DNA of 64,000 bases, from assembly GCF_022174665.1 (NCBI RefSeq), contig NZ_CP076562.1, positions 746,001 to 810,000 of the forward strand, in the 5' to 3' direction. Below the pieces are notes generated by a model that saw only the letters and a program-made list of their open reading frames with translations, was not told the origin of the DNA and ran no database searches. Numbering within the stretch: position 1 is the first letter of the stretch; the number at the start of each line of letters is the position of its first letter. The position numbers and the translations under genes were made by a program. Positions 53,976 through 62,788 of the stretch are shown piece by piece. The DNA is from Eubacterium sp. MSJ-33. Its GTDB lineage: Bacteria; Bacillota; Clostridia; Lachnospirales; Lachnospiraceae.

Positions 53976-55062
53976 CCTGTTCCCCCTGATAATCCGTTAA
54001 CATATTTATAAGCTCATCATCCGAATACCGCTCTTCCGGATTCAAACGAATACACCTCTGAATCACATCCCAGATTACACCCGTGGCACGTTCCTCTTTG
54101 GGGAATCTGCCTGTAATCATCTTATTCAACAACATTCCAACTGCATAGATGTCTGTCTTTTCCGTGGATGCTGTAAATCCATAGCCAAACTGCTCCGGTG
54201 CAGCATAATATAAGGTTCCAAGCAATTTCGTATCTTCTGCTTCTTCCGGATTACACCATTTCGCTACATTCACATCCAGCAGATATACGGAGCCATCCTG
54301 ACAAAGCATAACATTTGACGGTTTGACATCCCGGTGTATAATTGGCATTCCCTGGCTATGCAGTTTCTTCAGGATTTTACAAATATCACAGGCAATCCTT
54401 ACCGCCTCCCTCTCCTTAATGGTATACTCCTGCAATATATCCTCAATCGTAACCCCATCAATCCATTGTTCTATAATGACCAGTTTCGTAATTCCTCTAT
54501 ACACGCTCATAATTTGAGGCATATTCGCAATAGGATGTTCCACCAGATATTGATATATACTCTCGTCAAACGTATCAAGAATCTTCTCGACATACAAATT
54601 GCCATCTTCATCTTTTACAATTAACACATCTTCCCGGTTTTCAATACTCCCTATCACCTCATAGCTCATAAGTGCAAGTATATCCTCATCCGACATGCCA
54701 TTATAAGGTGCGTTTACCGCTGCCTGATATTCATCTTCCGATACATAAACATGATTTTTATCCAATGAATTTACAAAGCCACATGCAGTACATTTCCAGC
54801 TGCCATTTTTTTCTGTAAAACCGGGTTGTTCATTCAATAGCGTTTCACAGCCATCGCAAGTCCAGATAATATCCGAATCCGTATTCAAATCAGGGTTTAT
54901 CAGCATCTGTCCACAACCTTTGCAAACCCAGTATGGCAAATCATTACTATAGCCTTTTTGCAATGTCAGATTTGCCTCACAATATCTACAATATTCGTAT
55001 CCATCATCTGTAACATATGGTATTTGATTTTTGTTTGCAAATTTTCTAAATATGTTTTTCAT
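53968..55062 (-). CDS. Ser/Thr protein kinase with N-terminal zinc ribbons
   Basis: A 364-residue kinase. Residues 20-95 hold three Cys-rich ribbons (EYCRYCEANL, VCKGCGQML, TCDGCETLL, KCTACGF). The kinase domain (about 125-360) has the catalytic lysine in LYVEKIL, catalytic loop IIHRDVKPSN, and the APE-type GTLYYAAPEQFG. The metal-binding DFG motif reads DVN (LLDVNVAKW), keeping the Asp. The glycine loop is poorly formed. No membrane helix or PASTA domain follows, so it is not a PrkC-type kinase. The ATG at 55062 fits the ribbon start better than an upstream frame; its ribosome site is weak. Confidence 0.87.
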   Translation of the reverse strand: MKNIFRKFANKNQIPYVTDDGYEYCRYCEANLTLQKGYSNDLPYWVCKGCGQMLINPDLNTDSDIIWTCDGCETLLNEQPGFTEKNGSWKCTACGFVNSLDKNHVYVSEDEYQAAVNAPYNGMSDEDILALMSYEVIGSIENREDVLIVKDEDGNLYVEKILDTFDESIYQYLVEHPIANMPQIMSVYRGITKLVIIEQWIDGVTIEDILQEYTIKEREAVRIACDICKILKKLHSQGMPIIHRDVKPSNVMLCQDGSVYLLDVNVAKWCNPEEAEDTKLLGTLYYAAPEQFGYGFTASTEKTDIYAVGMLLNKMITGRFPKEERATGVIWDVIQRCIRLNPEERYSDDELINMLTDYQGEQDE

Positions 55063-55105
55063 AGTTATATCGTAGTCTGTATATCCAAATATGTCAATTC
55101 TAACC

Positions 55106-55134
55106 TTGACAAATATCCTCCCACCCGCTAAAAT
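55106..55134 (+). promoter_or_regulatory. Promoter of the MATE leader transcript
   Basis: TTGACA (55106-55111) and TAAAAT (55129-55134) separated by 17 bases, an almost perfect sigma-A promoter. Transcription should begin about 55141, giving a leader of about 185 bases before the MATE start at 55327. It lies divergent to, and overlapping the upstream region of, the kinase gene. Confidence 0.8.
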
Positions 55135-55136
55135 AC

Positions 55137-55254
55137 GGAAGGTGTCCGGAATCCTACCGGATACGCAATCACATACCAAAACCCTTCATGGGAGTGGATT
55201 TTTGAAGAGAATTCTTTTTTCGCCACACAGTATATTTGCTGTGTGGCTTTTTTT
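55137..55254 (+). ncRNA. Structured leader RNA with terminator, candidate riboswitch
   Basis: From the inferred start the RNA forms GGAAGG pairing with CCTTC about 50 bases later; inside it is a stem GTGTCCGG/CCGGATAC with a seven-base loop. A terminator hairpin GCCACACAG/CTGTGTGGC and seven T follow at 55222-55254. The MATE start lies 72 bases beyond. Promoter, compact fold, terminator, then transporter gene is the layout of a transcriptional riboswitch or attenuator. I could not match it to a known class. Confidence 0.55.
55222..55254 (+). terminator. Intrinsic terminator in the MATE leader
   Basis: A nine-base-pair stem GCCACACAG / CTGTGTGGC, eight-base loop, then seven T, located between the promoter and the gene it would control. 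Confidence 0.9.
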
Positions 55255-55326
55255 ATGCAAGACAATCCTTCTTGCTCTGCCCACAGACAGGATGATATAC
55301 ACAATAATTACACAGGAGTGAAAAAC

Positions 55327-56655
55327 ATGAACCAGAATTTTATGAAAGAAAAACCGATTTTACCGTTGGTTATTTCGATGTCATTGCCGATGGTTATTTC
55401 CATGGCGATCAATTCCCTATACAACATCGTCGACAGCTATTTTGTGGCGAAGATCAGTGAGGATGCCATGACCGCAATCTCGCTGGTATATCCGCTGCAG
55501 AATCTGATGACTGCGATTGCGGTTGGATTCGGTATCGCGATGAATGCAAGAATTGCATTTTGTCTTGGTGCGAAGGATCAGGAGAAAGCGGACGAGGCAG
55601 CGGTCACAGGCATGTTCTTAAGTGTGATTCACGGAATCATACTGATGGTTGCCTGTATGGCTGGTATGCCGCATTTTCTGAGACTTTATACGAAGGATGA
55701 AACGATCATCGAAATGGGACTTACCTACGCCAACCGCGTATTCGTGTTCTCGATCATCATTATGCTCGGAATCTCGCTGGAGAAAATCTTCCAGTCGGTC
55801 GGCAGAATGAAGGTTTCCATGCTCAGTATGATGTGCGGCTTTATCTCCAACATCGTACTCGATCCGCTGATGATCTTCGGCATCGGACCATTTCCGAAGA
55901 TGGGGATGGCCGGTGCTGCTTACGCAACCGGCATCGGACAGACGATCACATTACTTGTCTATGTGCTATTCTGCATCTTCCGTCCATTGCCGCTTTCCTT
56001 CAAGCGTAAGAATCTGTCGTTTAACAAGGCATTGCTTGGGAATCTATATGCTGTCGGTATTCCGGCTTCACTGAACATGGCCCTGCCGTCACTCATGATT
56101 TCCTGTCTGAACGGTATTCTGACGGCATTTTCGGAGAAATATGTCCTCGTGCTTGGTGCCTATTATAAGCTGCAGACATTTATTTACCTGTCTGCCAATG
56201 GAATCATCCAGGGTATCCGCCCAATCATCAGCTTCAACTACGGTGCCGGTGAGAAAAAACGTGTCCGGCAGATCTTCCGGACTACGCTCTGCCTGACCGC
56301 CGGTGTGATGGCGGTCGGTGTGTTGCTCTCTCTGCTCATACCTGGACAGATGATCGGACTTTTCACCGACAATGAGACGACGATCGAGATCGGTATCAAG
56401 GCACTCACGATCATATGTATCGGCTTTATCATCTCTGCAGTTTCCGTCACTTGTTGCGGTGCACTTGAAGCTCTGCAAAAAGGAATGGCATCCCTGTTGA
56501 TTTCGTTGTCACGGTATGCCGTTGTCATGATTCCAGCAGCATTTCTGCTCAGCCGCGTTCTCGGTGCCAACGGTGTGTTCTGGGCATTCCCGGTCACAGA
56601 GACCATCTCCGCGGTTGCCGCGTATGCGATTTACCGCAAGAGCTCGCGTATCTGA
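55327..56655 (+). CDS. MATE-family multidrug/metabolite efflux transporter
   Basis: A 442-residue polytopic protein with two six-helix halves. The N-terminal half has LPLVISMSLPMVISMAINSLYNIVDSYFVAKISEDAMTAISLVYP (in blocks), and IAMNARIAFCLGAKDQEKADEAA. The C-terminal half includes SANGIIQGIRPIISFNYGAGEKKR, the mirror of the first. Such proteins export drugs or metabolites using Na+ or H+. The ATG at 55327 has AGGAGTG upstream. Expression is expected to be controlled by the leader at 55137. Confidence 0.92.
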   Translation: MNQNFMKEKPILPLVISMSLPMVISMAINSLYNIVDSYFVAKISEDAMTAISLVYPLQNLMTAIAVGFGIAMNARIAFCLGAKDQEKADEAAVTGMFLSVIHGIILMVACMAGMPHFLRLYTKDETIIEMGLTYANRVFVFSIIIMLGISLEKIFQSVGRMKVSMLSMMCGFISNIVLDPLMIFGIGPFPKMGMAGAAYATGIGQTITLLVYVLFCIFRPLPLSFKRKNLSFNKALLGNLYAVGIPASLNMALPSLMISCLNGILTAFSEKYVLVLGAYYKLQTFIYLSANGIIQGIRPIISFNYGAGEKKRVRQIFRTTLCLTAGVMAVGVLLSLLIPGQMIGLFTDNETTIEIGIKALTIICIGFIISAVSVTCCGALEALQKGMASLLISLSRYAVVMIPAAFLLSRVLGANGVFWAFPVTETISAVAAYAIYRKSSRI

Positions 56656-56672
56656 AAATTTGCATAACTAAT

Positions 56673-56720
56673 AAATGCACCGTAAATGTGAAATCTGCTT
56701 ACATTTACGGTGCATTTTTA
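56673..56720. terminator. Bidirectional intrinsic terminator
   Basis: A seventeen-base-pair stem (AAATGCACCGTAAATGT and its complement) with an eleven-base loop and T residues on both sides. It ends the MATE transcript and the opposite NUDIX operon. Confidence 0.9.
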
Positions 56721-56728
56721 TATGTATT

Positions 56729-57190
56729 CTAATAAAATTGTAACCGGTGTTCCACCAGCGTATCGCCCACATATACGAGCCGCAGTGTGAAAAACCTTGG
56801 ATCGTCTGACAGGATCTGCTTCAAGAATATAGCGTCTCCGCTCCAGGTCGGAAGCTCCGGCACCTGCGCTTTATCCACCCAGACCAGATCCCCTTCATTG
56901 CAGGTGATCAGCTCCCCGGTGAATCCATCTGCCGTAAAAAGGCACATCAGCTCCGGCTCACACTCGTTGCTGATAAACGTAATCAATCCGCGGAACCGGT
57001 ACGATGTAAGCGTCAGCCCTGTCTCTTCCTTCACTTCGCGAAGCAGACATTCTTCCGGTCCTTCACCTTCTTCGGCATGCCCGCCGACACCGATCCATTT
57101 ATCCTTGTTGATATCCTTCTTTTTCTTCGTCCGATGCAGCATGAGGTATTTCCCATCCTGCTCGATATAACATAATGTTGTCATTCGCAT
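56729..57190 (-). CDS. NUDIX hydrolase, MutT/8-oxo-dGTP diphosphatase type
   Basis: A 153-residue NUDIX protein. The NUDIX box is read from GGHAEEGEGPEECLLRE through VKEETGLTL. The start TTLCYIEQDGKYLMLHRTKKKKDINKDKWIGVGG matches the MutT-like 8-oxo-purine group. Its start overlaps the end of the aminotransferase gene by 10 bp, so the two form one operon. Confidence 0.87.
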   Translation of the reverse strand: MRMTTLCYIEQDGKYLMLHRTKKKKDINKDKWIGVGGHAEEGEGPEECLLREVKEETGLTLTSYRFRGLITFISNECEPELMCLFTADGFTGELITCNEGDLVWVDKAQVPELPTWSGDAIFLKQILSDDPRFFTLRLVYVGDTLVEHRLQFY

Positions 57191-58344
57191 AATGATTCCA
57201 CCCCACGTTTCAACCGCTCCATACCGTCTTTTAACAACGCTCTTGGACAGGCGATATTCAGTCGCAGGAATCGGTCTCCATCCCCGGAGAATCCACTTCC
57301 GGCGGACAGGAACAACCCTGTCTTCTTGCGGATACGGTGTGCGATCTCGCGCGAATTTCCCGGAAGATCCTTGCAGTAGATCCAGAGCAAGTAGGTTGCC
57401 TCCGAAGGAAGAATCTCCACTTCCGGAATCTGTTCCTTCACATACTGTACTGCGTACTGCTTGTTCTCGTAGATATAGGCACGGAGCGCATCTAACCAGT
57501 CTGCGCCCTTGGTAAATGCCGCGATTGCTACGTCAACCGCAAATGCATTCGGCTCTGCGACTTCATCGGTGTTGATTCCACGCCATACCTTATGGCGAAT
57601 CACCGGATTCGGTACAGAGATGGCTGCCGTCTGCAAGCCTGCGAGATTGAATGTCTTCGTCGGTGCAATACATGTAATACTGTTATTCCGGCAGATATCG
57701 GATACCGATGCAAACGGGATATATCCACATCCCGGATCAGTCAGATCACAATGAATCTCATCCGAAAGCACAATCACATGATGCTTCGCACACAATGCAC
57801 CGATTCGTTCCAATGTCGCTTTGTCCCAGATCTTTCCGATCGGATTGTGTGGATTACAGAGAATCATCAACGTTGTCTGCGGATCTGCAAGCTTCTTTTC
57901 CAAGTCTTCAAAATCAATATGATATGCATTTCCATCGAATACAAGCGGACTTTCCAACACCTGTCTGCCATTATTGAGAATCGAGTTAAAAAATATATTG
58001 TACACCGGTGTCTGCACCAGCACCTTCTCGGCTGGTGTTGTCAGTTTCCGCACGATTGACGAGATTGCCGGTATTACACCGGTACAAAACATCAGCCAGT
58101 CCTTCTCCATTTTAAAATCATGACGCACCTTCCACCAGTCGATATATGCCTGATACCATGCAACCGGCACCTCTGTATAGCCGAAGCAGCCGTGCCGCGC
58201 GCGCTTGCTGATTGCTTCCATAATTACCGGTGCGGTCTCGAAATCCATATCCGCTACCCACATCGGAAGTTCGCCTTCTGCCACGTTCCATTTCATGGAA
58301 TTCGTATTGGAACGATCTACTATTTTATCAAAATCATATGCCAT
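57181..58344 (-). CDS. MalY/PatB-type PLP cystathionine beta-lyase
   Basis: A 387-residue PLP fold-type I enzyme of the MalY/PatB group: start YDFDKIVDRSNTNSMKWN, MWVADMDFETAP, LMILCNPHNPIGKIW, VLSDEIHCDL, and the PLP lysine in CIAPTKTFNLAGLQTAA. Near the C-terminus RFLRLNIACPRALL supplies the carboxylate-binding Arg. The usual activity is C-S lysis of cystathionine to homocysteine, pyruvate and ammonia; some act as aminotransferases. It precedes a NUDIX gene with 10-bp overlap. Confidence 0.92.
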   Translation of the reverse strand: MAYDFDKIVDRSNTNSMKWNVAEGELPMWVADMDFETAPVIMEAISKRARHGCFGYTEVPVAWYQAYIDWWKVRHDFKMEKDWLMFCTGVIPAISSIVRKLTTPAEKVLVQTPVYNIFFNSILNNGRQVLESPLVFDGNAYHIDFEDLEKKLADPQTTLMILCNPHNPIGKIWDKATLERIGALCAKHHVIVLSDEIHCDLTDPGCGYIPFASVSDICRNNSITCIAPTKTFNLAGLQTAAISVPNPVIRHKVWRGINTDEVAEPNAFAVDVAIAAFTKGADWLDALRAYIYENKQYAVQYVKEQIPEVEILPSEATYLLWIYCKDLPGNSREIAHRIRKKTGLFLSAGSGFSGDGDRFLRLNIACPRALLKDGMERLKRGVESLCE

Positions 58345-58376
58345 AATCTATTCTCCATCTGCAATATTCATATCAT

Positions 58377-58438
58377 TGTCACCTCGCGATAGCGTGATGA
58401 CCTACGTACCCATCAACCTACTTCATTATAGCCTTAAT
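58377..58438. repeat. Dispersed double-hairpin repeat, copy 2
   Basis: About 60 bases aligning with 30626-30688: shared blocks TGTCACC, AGCGTGATGACCTACG, CATCA and CTTCATTATA. Both hairpins are partly decayed here (CGC/GCG around GATA remains; the second stem is disrupted), so copy 1 is closer to the functional form. Confidence 0.78.
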
Positions 58439-58439
58439 T

Positions 58440-59312
58440 TTACTTCGGAGCATGATTCTTCTTCTCTTTAATCTCTTTGCAGATAATCTCCGTATCTGCA
58501 GGATTTACTCGCTCCGGCTCCAGGATGAGCGTTCCGATTGAATCTGCCCGTATCACACCGGCTGTTGGATTAATCACGCTGTCGATACCGCCCTGTATCT
58601 CCACATCGACAGTCGAATACTCAAACGCAAGTGTTGTATTGACGAGCTTGCAGTTTCTCATCACGAGATTCTCAATATAACACATGCCCTGCAGGCTCTC
58701 AATCGTACAGTTAATCAGTGTCAGATTCTTCGAATTCCAGCCCAGATATTCGCCGGAAATAACCGAATCATAGACGGTCACATTCTCGCTGTTCCAGAAT
58801 GCATCCTTCGAGAGCAGCTTCGCATTGTGGATCTCCACATTCTTCGCTCCATCGAATGAATAATTTCCCGCAAGCTGGAAGTCCTGAATCTTCATATTCT
58901 CGCAGTCCATCGCAAAATAATCGCCCTTTGCCATCACGTGATCGAGTGTCACATCCATACAATGCCACAGTGTCTCTAACGCATTTGGCAGGGCAACCTC
59001 TTTGAGCGTCAGTCTGCGACAGCGCCGGAAATTCTTCGGTGCCTCGATCAACGCGCGCTCGACTGTCATATCATCGGTGTACCAGACACCTGCACGTGCC
59101 ATTTCCGCCCATGTGCCGTCTTTCACCGCAATATTCTTACTGTACCAGAGCGGATATTTCCACTGGAAGATGCTTCCCTCCAACGAAATATCACGGCTCT
59201 CCTTGAGTGGGGATTCTCCTTCTCCGAAAATCGTATCTTGAATAGACAGATTCTCCGCACCAAACAATGGGCGTTCGCCCTCAAAATATGCCTGTCTGAT
59301 CTGCTTTTCCAT
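58440..59312 (-). CDS. DUF3737 family protein, right-handed beta-helix
   Basis: A 290-residue protein starting MEKQIRQAYFEGERPLFGAENL. Short repeating strands (SIQDTIF, SLEGSIF, AVKDGTW, TLDHVMA, KIQDFQL, EIHNAKL, TVYDSVI, TLINCTI, VMRNCKL) indicate a parallel beta-helix such as pectate-lyase folds. The family is known as DUF3737, without a settled function. No signal peptide, so it acts in the cytoplasm. It lies after copy 2 of the dispersed repeat. Confidence 0.87.
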   Translation of the reverse strand: MEKQIRQAYFEGERPLFGAENLSIQDTIFGEGESPLKESRDISLEGSIFQWKYPLWYSKNIAVKDGTWAEMARAGVWYTDDMTVERALIEAPKNFRRCRRLTLKEVALPNALETLWHCMDVTLDHVMAKGDYFAMDCENMKIQDFQLAGNYSFDGAKNVEIHNAKLLSKDAFWNSENVTVYDSVISGEYLGWNSKNLTLINCTIESLQGMCYIENLVMRNCKLVNTTLAFEYSTVDVEIQGGIDSVINPTAGVIRADSIGTLILEPERVNPADTEIICKEIKEKKNHAPK

Positions 59313-59387
59313 CTTGTTTCATCTCCTGTATCTATAATTGTTCTCTTCCTTTATACCACCTACACCTACCTTTAGGTCAAGAGCAAA

Positions 59388-60326
59388 TTAACAATTCGCA
59401 TTTCTTTTATTGACAATATAGATTCCCACACAGACAAGCGCAAGCGAAACTAGACTCAGTACCCCAAATGCCTGCTCCCGTTCATTCAGCAGCCATGCCG
59501 ATAAGATCACGCCGAACACCGGATTCATGAATCCGAACACCGCCACCTTCGATACCGGATTGTATTTTAAGAGCAATCCCCACAGGGAGTAGGCAACGGC
59601 GGACACGAACGCCAGATACACAAGAATTCCGATGGCGGATGCTGATACCGCACCCATCCGTCCGCCAAGCAGCAGACCACACAGGATCAAAATGATGCCA
59701 CCCACGATGAACTGATATCCGGAAAGCATCACCGGATTGTGTTTTGCAGAATACCGCTTTAGGAACACGGATGAAAATGCATAGGCAATCGTCGATAACA
59801 GGATAAAGCCCTCTCCATTTGCCTGCATATGGAAGTCTACGCCATTTAAGTTAATCAGTACCACGCCCGCAAATCCGATCAGACAGCCGATCATCTGTCT
59901 TATGTAGATTGTCTCCTGCCGGAACAGACACCCCGATACAAGGATTGCGACAAACACATTGACTGCCTCTATGATGGACGCCTTCACGCCGCTTGTATGT
60001 GCCAGTCCGATATAGAAAAACATATACTGTGCAACCGTCTGCAGAAGCGACAGCCACAGAATCTTCCCTGCCGCGCCCTGCTCCGGTTTCAGAAACCGCC
60101 GTTCGAGAATACTGCCAAGCACGATTGCCAGTATGCCCGCAAGCAGGAACCGCATGCCTGCGAACAGGATCTGCGATGCTGTGTCCAGCGAATTGATATC
60201 CCACAGCTTATAGCCGATCTTGATGCACGGAAATGCACTTCCCCACAGGAAGCAGCAAAGCATCGCGCCAAGCCATACTACAACGGGTTTCTGCATCCAT
60301 TCTGTTTTTTCTCGTTCGTTCTTCAT
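59388..60326 (-). CDS. DMT-superfamily (EamA) transporter
   Basis: A 312-residue protein with ten hydrophobic segments in two EamA repeats (about 15-140 and 165-300). It starts with a cytoplasmic Lys/Glu tail and CCFLWGSAFPCIKIGYKLW. Both halves show the EamA Gly/Pro patterns (GVKASIIEAVNVFVAILVSG; FVSAVAYSLWGLLL, then GFMNPVFGVILSAWLLNE). Members export amino acids or other metabolites; the substrate is not predictable. Confidence 0.9.
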   Translation of the reverse strand: MKNEREKTEWMQKPVVVWLGAMLCCFLWGSAFPCIKIGYKLWDINSLDTASQILFAGMRFLLAGILAIVLGSILERRFLKPEQGAAGKILWLSLLQTVAQYMFFYIGLAHTSGVKASIIEAVNVFVAILVSGCLFRQETIYIRQMIGCLIGFAGVVLINLNGVDFHMQANGEGFILLSTIAYAFSSVFLKRYSAKHNPVMLSGYQFIVGGIILILCGLLLGGRMGAVSASAIGILVYLAFVSAVAYSLWGLLLKYNPVSKVAVFGFMNPVFGVILSAWLLNEREQAFGVLSLVSLALVCVGIYIVNKRNANC

Positions 60327-60484
60327 CTTCTATTCTCCATTTTATCCCTGAATATCAATGTCCTATATCCTCAACGATTCCATATTATATATCATAGGAA
60401 AAAAAATGCCAACCAAAATAAGTTTCCACCAAATCCCAGATGGCAACCCTTGCTGAATTCTAGCCAGATTGGTATAATAACAAT

Positions 60485-61720
60485 ATGAGTAATGTAGCAG
60501 TCATCGCAGAATTTCATCCATATCACAACGGACATCACTATCTCTTTGAAGAAGCGATGTCTCTTTCGCATGCCGATCATGCAATCGCACTGATGAGCGG
60601 GAATTTCTTACAGCGTGGCAGTATTGCTCTGTGGGACAAATACACGCGTGCGGAAATGGCAGTTGCGGATGGCTTCGACCTGTGTTTAGAGCTTCCGTTT
60701 GTGTATGCAACGGGAAGCGCCGGAGATTTTTCGGATGGTGCTGTTGCAATCTTAAGTAAGCTTCATGCCATTGACTATCTGGCGTTTGGCGTCGAAGAAG
60801 CAGAACCGGAAGTATTTGAACAGATGGCTGATATTCTGACTGTGGAACCGGAGAATTATCAGCTTGCCTTAAAGCAGGCATTAAAAGACGGAGCTTCCTA
60901 CCCCAAAGCCAGACAGACCGCAATCGCCGCAATCTGCGGAAATTCGGCAGCAGCCCTTCTTAAGACACCGAACAATACACTCGCACTCTCCTATCTGTGC
61001 GCAATCAAGAAGCTACATACAGATATCAAACCAATCTTTATCAAACGGATCTCAAACGACTACCATGATACCGATCTGCAGGCACAGATCAGTTCCGCAA
61101 CTGCCATCCGGACAGCCCTTGCAAAAGGAGCAGACTTTTCATCACTTGCCGCACAGGTTCCACCGGCAACCTATTTGCGCATGGGGACACCCGACCACAC
61201 CTATCTGTCGGATGCAATGCTGACACCATTTGTTCAGGCATGTCGGCTGCGGGAACCGGATCTGACAAATATCTGTGATATCTCTCCTGCACTTGCCGAT
61301 AAGCTGAAGCGTATGCCTTATCCGACCGGTTATGAAGCACTTGTTGAGCAGTTAAAGACGAAGGATATCACAAGAAGCCGGATTGCCCGTGCGCTCCTGC
61401 ATCTGCTGCTTGGCTATACCGAGTCTGACCGGCAGAAGTTTATCGGATCCGGCTATGCATATTATGCCAATATCCTTGCACTGAAGAAGGATTCCAGCGG
61501 GCTTATCCGCCAGTTACATGCGGCATCTGAGATTCCGGTCATCACGAAGAAAGCAGATTTTGATTCCATGCTTTCCTCCTACCCTGCCACTCACGCCGGA
61601 CCCGCACGAACCATGTGGCAATATGATCTGCGCGCGACCGAGCTTTACAATTGCATCTATTATAATCATTACGGCATCACACTTCCAAACGATTATACAA
61701 GAAAACTCCCGGTTCTATAA
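60485..61720 (+). CDS. tmcAL: tRNA(Met) cytidine acetate ligase TmcAL
   Basis: A 411-residue enzyme that uses acetate and ATP to acetylate the wobble cytidine of elongator tRNA-Met. The start has the nucleotidyltransferase HxGH-type site EFHPYHNGHHYLFEEA, then MSGNFLQRGSIALWDKYTRAEMA and ELPFVYATGSAGDFSDGAV. Length matches the family (about 400). It starts the cluster tmcAL - ylbJ-like - coiled-coil protein - coaD. The ATG at 60485 has no strong ribosome site visible; GTATAATAAC upstream is a -10-like stretch, so a short leader is possible. Confidence 0.93.
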   Translation: MSNVAVIAEFHPYHNGHHYLFEEAMSLSHADHAIALMSGNFLQRGSIALWDKYTRAEMAVADGFDLCLELPFVYATGSAGDFSDGAVAILSKLHAIDYLAFGVEEAEPEVFEQMADILTVEPENYQLALKQALKDGASYPKARQTAIAAICGNSAAALLKTPNNTLALSYLCAIKKLHTDIKPIFIKRISNDYHDTDLQAQISSATAIRTALAKGADFSSLAAQVPPATYLRMGTPDHTYLSDAMLTPFVQACRLREPDLTNICDISPALADKLKRMPYPTGYEALVEQLKTKDITRSRIARALLHLLLGYTESDRQKFIGSGYAYYANILALKKDSSGLIRQLHAASEIPVITKKADFDSMLSSYPATHAGPARTMWQYDLRATELYNCIYYNHYGITLPNDYTRKLPVL

Positions 61721-61819
61721 CTACAGAGCATGCCATTTTACCCATATTTCCATGCTGATTGGTTCTACATGATATTTCATGCTCATACATTTTATTATGG
61801 AAGATATGGGAGTTTTTCT

Positions 61820-62788
61820 ATGATTTTTTGTCTGATTGTATTCCTTCTGACACTGATTGGTGAAAATCAGGTCGTAGTCACCGGGGCGCGTGCAGGACTT
61901 ATGCTCTGGTTTCACGATGTTCTGCCCTTACTTCTTCCTTTCATGCTCTTATCGAATCTCTTCGTCCTAAAAATCCGCACAAAAAAAACAGGTGCCGCCT
62001 ATGCAATTCCTGTCTTATTCCTGCTTGGACTTCTATGTGGCTATCCGCTCGGTGCAAAGATGGCAGCTGACTTTACGAAGGAAGGCTATATCAAGTCTTC
62101 CACCGCAACTATATTGCTCCCACTCTGCAATAATATCAGTCCAATGTTTCTGTCCGGCTATATCGGACACACTGTACTGCAGAATCAGCTTCCGTTCTGG
62201 TTTCTGCTTACGATTCTCTATGTGCCGTATGTGCTTGTCACTTCCATCGCATTTTTCATTTTACACACTATAAATAAGCACAAACAAAGATTCTTATATT
62301 CCAACAAAGAAACGAAACGGGCTATTTCAGCTCAGGAAGCAGCTATCACTCATCATTCATCAAATCCAACCGATTATACATCTGAATGTTCAACGAAATA
62401 TATACCACAGCAATCCACATCCACTCTGGCAAACGATCTGCTGTTACAATCTGTCATCCAGATTACCTATGTCGGTCTGTATATCATGATCTGTTCCATC
62501 CTGTTTGCGCTTGTCTGTGCCATCCCGCACCTGCCTTCTGATGTATCGACCGTCTTATGCGGCATACTTGAAATCACCCAAGGCAGCACGGTCCTTGCAG
62601 CAAGCACATTTCCCCCTGCAAACAAAACAGCCCTGATTCTTGCGTGTACCTCATTTGGCGGCATCTCTGCCTTTCTCCAAACCCTACAGGTCACGAAACA
62701 ATCCGGGCTGTCCATGATTTTCTATTTATCTGTCAAATGTATATGCGGATGTATGACCGGTTTTTTCCTGTATCTCTTACTCATCTAA
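61820..62788 (+). CDS. ylbJ: YlbJ-like sporulation integral membrane protein
   Basis: A 322-residue polytopic protein with nucleoside-recognition (Gate) features: FHDVLPLLLPFMLLSNL, then PVLFLLGLLCGYPLGAKMAADF and LLPLCNNISPMFLSGYIG. The second half has the mirrored LACTSFGGISAFLQTLQVTKQSGLS. In Bacillus YlbJ is needed for a spore-coat/cortex stage, and in Clostridia it neighbours coaD and ylbL genes, as here. I chose the ATG at 61820 with GGGAG eight bases upstream, dropping a 30-codon extension. It ends 12 bp inside the 3' end of the opposite gene with no terminator between. Confidence 0.85.
   Translation: MIFCLIVFLLTLIGENQVVVTGARAGLMLWFHDVLPLLLPFMLLSNLFVLKIRTKKTGAAYAIPVLFLLGLLCGYPLGAKMAADFTKEGYIKSSTATILLPLCNNISPMFLSGYIGHTVLQNQLPFWFLLTILYVPYVLVTSIAFFILHTINKHKQRFLYSNKETKRAISAQEAAITHHSSNPTDYTSECSTKYIPQQSTSTLANDLLLQSVIQITYVGLYIMICSILFALVCAIPHLPSDVSTVLCGILEITQGSTVLAASTFPPANKTALILACTSFGGISAFLQTLQVTKQSGLSMIFYLSVKCICGCMTGFFLYLLLI

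Noticed and set aside
59997..60488. A 163-codon plus-strand open frame
   Set aside because: Antisense to the DMT transporter, Cys/His-rich low-quality sequence and no start signals.
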